From positions 1 through 23,133 of IMG/VR virus record IMGVR_UViG_3300027736_000262: DNA of 23,133 nucleotides; one strand, 5' to 3'. This DNA is from a virus. A program made the translations under genes and the position numbers. Below the pieces are notes generated by a model that ran no database searches, had not been told where the DNA came from, and worked only from the letters and a program-made list of their open reading frames with translations. Below are positions 15,638 through 21,079 of the stretch, one piece after another (position 1 is the first letter of the stretch; each line of letters begins with the position of its first letter).

Positions 15638-17737
15638 TTACCTTATTGATTCGCCAATTGTGTTACCAAAGGGGTCGGAATAGTCTAATGCGCCTAAACC
15701 TAGTGTACCAGCAGGGATTGCAGTAAACAATGGTTGACCTTCTTTGACTGCCTTACGCATCTCTGGGGTTATGTCTAGGTATCTTACTGGCTCTTGTTTC
15801 GTTGTTGGAATCATGCTGTTTTCAGCGCGTTCTTTAACTGTATTTACTTTAGTCTCACCTACTTGTGCGCCATACTTCTTACCTAGTTTGTTTAAGTAAT
15901 TAGGGTAAATCTCATCGTAATACTTTTTCATTCCCTCACCGCCAACTTGCAGATCAACACCCCTTAAGGTCATACGTCCACCGCCAGATTGACCTTCGCC
16001 TTTAATAATCTTTTCAGCAATCTCTTTTCCAACAATTTCAGGAAGTTCTTTTGCTGAGTAATATTCTTTTGGCAAATCTATGCCTTGTTGATTTTTGTCA
16101 ACAATCCCTAAACGGTATTTGGCGCTATCGCCATAGCCAGATGTTTTGTAATCAATGTAATCAACTTGCTTACTCAAATCATATCTTGCAGCTTGTTGCG
16201 CACCAGTAGTCAAGCCTATGCGGTCATAGCCCTTGTCCACAGCCTCTTTAATTGCTCTCTTTAGTGCTAGTTGATGCCATGTGTCTTTGAAGGGGGCATC
16301 GGGAACACCCCCAGATTTTCCAGAAACCAATGGCTGCAACTCTTTAACCCGCGCCATTTCTTGAGGTGTTAATTTTTGCCCATTTGCATTTCTTATAACT
16401 AAAAGCTCATATTCTTTTAACGCACTTTCTAATTGTGGCGTTTTGTACCCCTTCTCCCGCCCCGCCTGATGCCAATCTGACTGCACTTCCTCAATCAATA
16501 GCATCTTTTTGCCTTCAGCATCGACGCGATCATTGACCCTCATGTGGGCTAGGATGTTTGGTTCGTCAAAGTGGGATGATTTGTAAGACTCAAGGTTTTC
16601 TCTAAAACCTTTAAGATTATTTGCAGTTTTTAACAGTTGTTCTTGTGCTTCTTCTTGTGTTCTGAAACCTTGACTTCTTGATGTTGGTGTTTCTGCAAAA
16701 TATTTAACTGTTCCATCATCGTACTGCATAGGTGTAACCTGATACCCTTTTGGCATAACAGGTTCTTTAAATGGCAAAGTCAACAATATCTCACGGTAGT
16801 TCTCCCCACCAGGCAATTGATATTTGTCGTATTTGCTAGGGCCGTAAGGAATTTGTGAATTAAATTGTTTTACAAAGTTATCCGCTTCTTCGGCTGTGTT
16901 AAATGCGCCATGTAAGGATAAGTCATTTCCATAAACAATGAATTGGTTTTTATCAGGATTAAATTCACTAAACACGCCAGACTTTTCACCTCTGCCTGAT
17001 AACACACGCTCTTGTAAATTGAGGCGGTTGTTAGCAATAAAGTCTTGCACCTCTTGCTTGGTGACGTTTGGCTTATTAGCAAGAAAATCATCTAGACCAG
17101 TCCATGACAACTCATCTTTCTTAACATCAGGTGACTTCATCAGATCATTAAGAAAAGCCTGACCTGTACCCTTGTTCCTTGGTAAGTTCAATGCCGCCTG
17201 TTCAGCCGCTGAATAGAACCCTAGTTCAGACACCTGGGCTTGAGGTTTTGGCATAGATAAACTAGGTTCAACAGCCATCATAGGCTTCATTGCCGTAGGA
17301 ATTACGTTAGCCAAAGAACCCTCATTGCCATACATTCCACGAGCTAACTCGGACAATGCAACATTACCAACCTTACCAACCGCCCTTGCAATAGGTGCAG
17401 GGTTTAGCGGGACAAATGAGCCAAGCTGATTAGCAACCTGACCTACCTGACTGGTTGGTGGTAGTGGCAAATTTTGTAAATAGTATTCTGAACCATACGG
17501 AACTTCAGGGGCAATCTTGCCGTAAGACTCTAACGCTTGAACAGCCTCCGCAGGCAGTAAAGACCTCTTGAGGTTTAGCAAATCAGGTATCGCCCCTAGC
17601 AATCCCACAATCCTTCCACGCAATACGTCTGCTGGAATATCGGCAGATGCTTGTGGGTCTTGCATAGTTCTTCGCCCACCCATTTGTGGGTAGATTCCAA
17701 ATGCCGCACCGCCCCCACCAAACAAACCATCTGCCAT
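15638..17737 (-). CDS. Large conserved-domain protein of the phage polyvalent-protein type, between terminase and portal
   Basis: A 699-aa protein. Residues 1-30 are Gly-rich, and 31-160 are low in recognisable motifs. Residues 171-237 carry ELGFYSAAEQAALNLPRNKG then ELSWTGLDDFLANKPNVTKQ, a domain I recall from phage polyvalent proteins. Residues about 388-530 hold a second, highly conserved-looking block: HFDEPNILAHMRVNDRVDAE, IEEVQSDWHQAGREKGY, TWHQLALKRAI and IGLTTGAQQAARYDLSK. Residues 600-627 (GEGMKKYYDEIYPNYLNKLG) belong to the same type. Invariant-looking H389, E417, Q419, D421, W422 and H423 hint at an enzyme, but no function is established to my knowledge. It lies two bases after the large terminase gene. 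Delivery with the genome into the host is possible inference. Confidence 0.8.
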   Translation of the reverse strand: MADGLFGGGGAAFGIYPQMGGRRTMQDPQASADIPADVLRGRIVGLLGAIPDLLNLKRSLLPAEAVQALESYGKIAPEVPYGSEYYLQNLPLPPTSQVGQVANQLGSFVPLNPAPIARAVGKVGNVALSELARGMYGNEGSLANVIPTAMKPMMAVEPSLSMPKPQAQVSELGFYSAAEQAALNLPRNKGTGQAFLNDLMKSPDVKKDELSWTGLDDFLANKPNVTKQEVQDFIANNRLNLQERVLSGRGEKSGVFSEFNPDKNQFIVYGNDLSLHGAFNTAEEADNFVKQFNSQIPYGPSKYDKYQLPGGENYREILLTLPFKEPVMPKGYQVTPMQYDDGTVKYFAETPTSRSQGFRTQEEAQEQLLKTANNLKGFRENLESYKSSHFDEPNILAHMRVNDRVDAEGKKMLLIEEVQSDWHQAGREKGYKTPQLESALKEYELLVIRNANGQKLTPQEMARVKELQPLVSGKSGGVPDAPFKDTWHQLALKRAIKEAVDKGYDRIGLTTGAQQAARYDLSKQVDYIDYKTSGYGDSAKYRLGIVDKNQQGIDLPKEYYSAKELPEIVGKEIAEKIIKGEGQSGGGRMTLRGVDLQVGGEGMKKYYDEIYPNYLNKLGKKYGAQVGETKVNTVKERAENSMIPTTKQEPVRYLDITPEMRKAVKEGQPLFTAIPAGTLGLGALDYSDPFGNTIGESIR

Positions 17738-17739
17738 CC

Positions 17740-19002
17740 CTATACCCCGCTAATAATGTCTAAAGGTTTCCATTCTTCATCATCTTCATCTGCCTCAAAG
17801 TATGAGGTTATAGCGAGTTGGTCTAGATACGATAAAGCATCGGGTAAGTCATCGTGAACACCCTGCGATGGAAACATCAACAGTTGGTCTAGGAAAACTT
17901 CCCAATCTTCATCCTGATTAAGAATAATCCTACCATGTTCAAACCTTCCCTGCAACGACCAAATGATTCTATCTGCTTTTTTCCTATTGCCATGCGTTAA
18001 ATCTACAATATGAGCAAACACGTTGTTCTTACGCATGAGGTCAGACAAGTAAGGTAGAACTGCGTTCTTGAGAGAACCACGCTCTATCCCTATTGAGGTA
18101 GGTCGGTAGTCTCTGATGGCCATGAGAATCTTGGCGGCAGTCTCCCGTATGTCCCAACGGCCATGAATAATCTCTTGCACATACCACTTCCCGTCATCGG
18201 TGACCTTGACAACGCAAATGGCAGATTCGTCTAATCTTTTTTTACTGTTGGCCGCTTGTTTAGCAACTTCTTCAAATCCTGCCAAATCGCAAGAAATGAA
18301 ATACGAACCATGTTCAGGTACTTCCCCATATTTAATCCATTCCTCTTTAAAGATGTCAGAGCCTGCATTGGAAAACGAGGCCATGTACTCTTGCTTAAAA
18401 CTGAAGCTACTTAATGTCTTCTTGGCCGATTCTATCTCATTGGGGTCAATCATTGGGTTGTCTTGGGTGGTGAAGTGCCAGGACTTCCACTCTTCGTCTT
18501 GTCCATCTTGTCCTAAGTTCCACAAGTCATAGAACCAGTTGCGCCCTTTGGGGCTGGATATAAATAATGCTCTACCCTTCTTATCGCTGAGTGAGGCTCG
18601 AATAACTTGCTCCCACGCTTCAGGCTTAATGTCTGCCACCTCATCCAAAACTGCATAGGTAAGCGAGACTCCACGCAAGGTGTCGGGTCTGTCTGCCCCT
18701 CTGACATAGATGGTTGCCCCATTTATCATCACAATGTCTTGGTTGTTGATGTGGCTGGACTGGATGACATCTCTGCCCAACTCAAGTAACACTTGCCAAA
18801 TAATCTGCCTAGCTTGGCCGTTGGTGGGGGCAACATACAGAACTGCACTTCCCGCAGGGCAGCGCAATGCCTCTATTAATAGAGTTGTGGCGGCTAGTCT
18901 AGACTTACCGCACCGCCTGCCAGCCGCAACGACTTTAAATCTTGTTTTATCTTTGAAGACTTCCTCTTGCCAGGGCAGGAGGGAGAAGTTGAGTTCAGCC
19001 AT
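17740..19002 (-). CDS. terL: Terminase large subunit (packaging ATPase-nuclease)
   Basis: A 420-aa protein with both terminase domains. ATPase: Walker A AAGRRCGKS (26-34), Walker B AVLDE (117-121) and coupling motif FISSPKG (147-153). RNase H-like nuclease: D239 in FISCDLAG, E307 in IGIERG and the acidic group in VHDDLPDALSYL (D384, D385, D388). It cuts concatemers and pumps DNA through the portal. At 420 aa it is compact compared with P22 (about 500 aa) but has every motif. It starts in an 8-nt ATGGCTGA overlap with the small-subunit gene and is followed after two bases by the polyvalent-type gene. Confidence 0.95.
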   Translation of the reverse strand: MAELNFSLLPWQEEVFKDKTRFKVVAAGRRCGKSRLAATTLLIEALRCPAGSAVLYVAPTNGQARQIIWQVLLELGRDVIQSSHINNQDIVMINGATIYVRGADRPDTLRGVSLTYAVLDEVADIKPEAWEQVIRASLSDKKGRALFISSPKGRNWFYDLWNLGQDGQDEEWKSWHFTTQDNPMIDPNEIESAKKTLSSFSFKQEYMASFSNAGSDIFKEEWIKYGEVPEHGSYFISCDLAGFEEVAKQAANSKKRLDESAICVVKVTDDGKWYVQEIIHGRWDIRETAAKILMAIRDYRPTSIGIERGSLKNAVLPYLSDLMRKNNVFAHIVDLTHGNRKKADRIIWSLQGRFEHGRIILNQDEDWEVFLDQLLMFPSQGVHDDLPDALSYLDQLAITSYFEADEDDEEWKPLDIISGV

Positions 19003-19396
19003 ACTTGGGTTCTATGTCCTCGATGTTTTCTTCTTCTTCGGTGTTGGCCTGTATGGTTGTTGCACCGATGCCTGTGATGTTGATGGTGACTGCACCCCGT
19101 TGGGTTTTGTCTTTCTCAAACATGGAGATTGGGAGTGTGCGGTCTATGCACATCTTGATGGCTGTTATTTGGGCGGGGTGGTTGTCGTTTAGCGCTATAT
19201 CAATTAACTTTTGAGCAACGTCTTTGCCGCCACTACGAATCATCAAGTCCTTGAGTTCCCTCATTCGCTGGTGGTCTGTTTTGGGGAGGGTGGCTGGTGG
19301 GTTAGACGCAAACTCTTTAAGTGTTGTTTTTAACTTTTTGGGTCTGCCGCCTTTGGACTTGGGGGGATAGTCTGTTTCAAGTTGTATGTCGTTCAC
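18995..19396 (-). CDS. terS: Terminase small subunit candidate
   Basis: A 133-aa protein starting at GTG 19396, with AAGGG about six bases upstream. It has a basic segment KSKGGRPKKLKTTLKEFASN (13-32), likely DNA-contacting. A helical part follows (QRMRELKDLMIRSGGKDVAQ, then IDIALNDNHPAQITAIKMCI), resembling the central oligomerisation helices of small terminases. The end has a strand TINITGIG and an acidic tail. The gene is directly upstream of terL and overlaps it by 8 nt, the usual place. Small terminases diverge fast, so the call rests on context plus this layout. Confidence 0.8.
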   Translation of the reverse strand: MNDIQLETDYPPKSKGGRPKKLKTTLKEFASNPPATLPKTDHQRMRELKDLMIRSGGKDVAQKLIDIALNDNHPAQITAIKMCIDRTLPISMFEKDKTQRGAVTINITGIGATTIQANTEEEENIEDIEPKYG

Positions 19397-19425
19397 AATT
19401 GTCCCTTGGGGATGTGGTGGGTGGG

Positions 19426-19454
19426 ACTATAAACGATTTTGGTTCTATATTCAA
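19426..19454 (-). promoter_or_regulatory. Sigma70-like promoter of the terminase/late operon
   Basis: On the minus strand TTGAAT (-35, 19454-19449), a 17-bp spacer and TATAGT (-10, 19431-19426) match the consensus at 4 of 6 and 5 of 6 bases with ideal spacing. Transcription would start near 19418-19420, about 22 bases before the GTG of the small terminase gene. It reads leftward into the whole structural operon. Confidence 0.65.
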
Positions 19455-19508
19455 TTTTTTTTTGAAATGGGGCTGTCTATATTACTTATTTGTCTATTTC
19501 GCTTTTTA

Positions 19509-19529
19509 TGTGGGTTGGATGCACCCACA
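19509..19529. other. Short perfect hairpin in the control region
   Basis: TGTGGGT (19509-19515) and ACCCACA (19523-19529) form a 7-bp perfect stem with a 7-nt loop. No T-run follows on either strand, so it is not a standard terminator. It may be a structural or protein-binding element upstream of the late promoter. Confidence 0.5.
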
Positions 19530-19728
19530 AAAACTTAAAGCCAAGCCGACCCCCTCCCCCCCTTCAATCGACCAAAAATCCAAATTAGAACTAATCTCGT
19601 ACATGAATAACTAAATAGCAGATACTAACCAAAATATCTAATGAAATCAACGAGTTACAAATCATGCACCAATAAGTGACATTCTACTATGTTCATTATG
19701 TAAACTAGAACCATACCCACAGGGGTAG

Positions 19729-19737
19729 TTATCCACA
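19729..19737 (+). promoter_or_regulatory. Perfect DnaA-box sequence
   Basis: TTATCCACA matches the consensus bacterial DnaA box exactly. A second CCACAGG-like string lies just upstream (19716-19722). It stands within the long gene-free region. Confidence 0.6.
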
Positions 19738-19796
19738 GGTTTAATTGGGCAACTGACCTGTTTTCGGGGCAAATGTGAACAACTGGTCAATTTTGC

Positions 19797-19805
19797 TGTT
19801 GATAA
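19797..19805 (-). promoter_or_regulatory. Relaxed DnaA-box sequence
   Basis: The minus strand reads TTATCAACA, a relaxed form of the DnaA box. It faces opposite to the perfect box 59 bases to the left and directly flanks the GC-rich 15-bp repeats. Confidence 0.45.
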
Positions 19806-19812
19806 CTCGGTC

Positions 19813-19842
19813 GGCTGGCGGGTTGGCGGCTGGCGGGTTGGC
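19813..19842. repeat. Two tandem 15-bp GC-rich repeats
   Basis: GGCTGGCGGGTTGGC occurs twice with no gap (19813-19827 and 19828-19842), and each copy holds the submotif GGCGGG or GGCTGGCGG. Such iterons in a non-coding region are candidate initiator or regulator binding sites. Confidence 0.8.
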
Positions 19843-19891
19843 GGGGAAATCGAAAATGTAAAAGGGTCGGATGGTACTTTTTGCCGTAACC

Positions 19892-19909
19892 TATGCAAAA
19901 CTTTGCATA
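19892..19909. promoter_or_regulatory. Perfect 8+2+8 bp palindrome, candidate operator
   Basis: TATGCAAA and its exact reverse complement TTTGCATA flank AC. On the minus strand it lies just downstream of a weak promoter-like pair, TTTACT (19946-19941) and TATATA (19922-19917) with an 18-bp spacer, so it would cover the transcription start. That is a classical repressor position. Confidence 0.55.
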
Positions 19910-20016
19910 TCTTTTTTATATATGAAAATGAATATATAGAAGTAAACTTAACCAAACTTTTAGTTATTAAAAAATAATATAATTTACAGGCAATATCGGA
20001 CTACTCAATAATACCT

Positions 20017-20259
20017 CTAATCCTCACTAGAATCCTCTTGGTTGCCTTGAATCACATCATCAATACTCAAGGCTACCTCAATCGAACTGAGTGGCATGAT
20101 GGGTCTAAATCCAAGACTCCACACATGACTGTAAACATCCATCAGTTCCCGAAACCCATCGGAGATATTCCCATTTCCTGCGGCAATCAAAATCTGCAAC
20201 TCCTCAACACCCAAAGTCCTTTGGAAATACCGAGTAGTTCTCTTGGGTGGTCTAACCAT
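20017..20259 (-). CDS. Small protein with a ribbon-helix-helix-like pattern, possible regulator
   Basis: An 80-aa protein. Basic residues at the N-terminus (RPPKRTTR) lead into a short strand (RYFQRTLG), a helix (VEELQILIAAG), then GNISDGFRELMDVYSHVW, where a turn with N-I-S starts a second helix. This strand-helix-helix order and the S-x-G-[FIV]-R string resemble Arc/MetJ-type repressors. The acidic tail (NQEDSSED) is disordered. The call is tentative. It begins in an 8-nt ATGGTTAG overlap with the 222-aa gene and is the last gene before the control region, where a palindromic operator candidate lies. Confidence 0.65.
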   Translation of the reverse strand: MVRPPKRTTRYFQRTLGVEELQILIAAGNGNISDGFRELMDVYSHVWSLGFRPIMPLSSIEVALSIDDVIQGNQEDSSED

Positions 20260-20920
20260 CTTTGAACCTCTCAGCGTGTTTAGTGTTAAACAGAACAGGC
20301 AACTGGCTTGGCTCGCTAAAGTCTAGGTCTGACTGAATATCATCGAAACCAGTCAAGTTCACCAGCTTGGCATGACCATACATTCTCTTAGCCTCAACCA
20401 CATCTTTTAATACTGGTGACTTCAACAACTCTTCAATCTCGGCCATTGTCCAAACATGACAATCTCTTGTATCTTTAATGCTCGAATCAACAAAACGAGT
20501 TGGCTTAACCCTAAACTGCTCAAACATCTTGGCATCCATCTCCGACTTAACAACCACCATCACAGACCCATCACCCATCTGATGCTCAAACACCGAAATA
20601 TCAGGCATCGGGTCAACTCCATAAATTAATGCCCAATCCTCCAAAAACCCAAATGCTCTAATCATTCCCTGAACTGCTCGGTCAAACTTTTCAATGTCCT
20701 TGGACTGCTGACCAACCCAAACTCTTTGACTTTGCAACCAAAATTTCTCTCTAAGTTCATTGTCTACTAAAGTTAACAATCTACCAACACCAAATTTCTG
20801 CTCATGCTTGTCTTTAACTTCTATCAAATTAACCAACAAACTGTTGGCATGAACATCAAAATCCGACATCGGAAACTTCACCTCAATTGGACTTGGAATA
20901 ATCTGTTTTTTCTTAATCAT
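20252..20920 (-). CDS. Hypothetical protein of the replication region (222 aa)
   Basis: The ATG at 20920 is preferred over the GTG one codon earlier because AAAGG stands eight bases upstream of it; both are possible. The protein begins MIKKKQIIPSPIEVKFPMSD and continues mostly helical and charged (HEQKFGVGRLLTLVDNELRE; KFDRAVQGMIRAFGFLEDWA). An acidic C-terminal part contains DIQSDLDFSEPSQLPVLFNT. I recognise no family, Cys motif, signal peptide or membrane segment. Its place after the primase-helicase suggests a role in replication or early takeover. The stop overlaps the next gene by 8 nt. Confidence 0.8.
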   Translation of the reverse strand: MIKKKQIIPSPIEVKFPMSDFDVHANSLLVNLIEVKDKHEQKFGVGRLLTLVDNELREKFWLQSQRVWVGQQSKDIEKFDRAVQGMIRAFGFLEDWALIYGVDPMPDISVFEHQMGDGSVMVVVKSEMDAKMFEQFRVKPTRFVDSSIKDTRDCHVWTMAEIEELLKSPVLKDVVEAKRMYGHAKLVNLTGFDDIQSDLDFSEPSQLPVLFNTKHAERFKDG

Positions 20921-20964
20921 CACAAAAACCTTTCAAAATCTCAAAATCAATTACAGACAGACAA

Positions 20965-21069
20965 AACCCGACATCGACACGACAGACAACACAACTCTAA
21001 AGAGTTTTGTTGTTGTCTGTCGGTATGCCGACACAATACAACACCGACATTTGTCGGCTTTGTCGGGTT
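20965..21069. repeat. Nested inverted repeats built on CCGACA/TGTCGG
   Basis: Six copies of one hexamer occur in about 100 bases: CCGACA at 20968, 21028 and 21044; TGTCGG at 21018, 21052 and 21061. The outer pair extends to a 9-bp inverted repeat (AACCCGACA 20965-20973, TGTCGGGTT 21061-21069). Inside are an interrupted long hairpin (20981-21021: 11-bp base, 5-bp apex, TAAA loop) and two short hairpins (21018-21033, 21044-21057). It fills the spacer between the primase-helicase and the 222-aa gene. Confidence 0.85.
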
Positions 21070-21079
21070 GTGGTAGTAA

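Larger units (their letters stand above)
19397..20016. other. 620-bp non-coding control region, candidate replication origin
   Basis: This is the only stretch above 300 bases without a supportable gene. From right to left it holds a very AT-rich block (about 19905-19985), an 18-bp palindrome (19892-19909), two tandem 15-bp GC-rich repeats (19813-19842), DnaA-box-like sites (19729-19737 and 19797-19805), a hairpin at 19509-19529, a C-run near 19550-19561 and a sigma70-like promoter (19426-19454). Frames of up to 97 codons exist on both strands but lack ribosome sites or start at TTG. The mix of DnaA boxes, short iterated repeats and AT-rich DNA between replication and packaging genes fits an origin/control region. 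This is inference. Confidence 0.55.

Noticed and set aside
19509-19529. Control-region hairpin as an intrinsic terminator
   Set aside because: No T-run follows the stem on either strand.
19321-19614. 97-codon plus-strand frame overlapping the small terminase start and the promoter
   Set aside because: Low-complexity composition rich in Trp, Cys and Phe, no ribosome site, opposite to all other genes.
19662-19955. 97-codon minus-strand frame in the control region
   Set aside because: It starts at TTG without a ribosome site, its Pro/Thr/Arg repeat simply reflects the 15-bp DNA repeats, and it runs through DnaA boxes and the palindrome.
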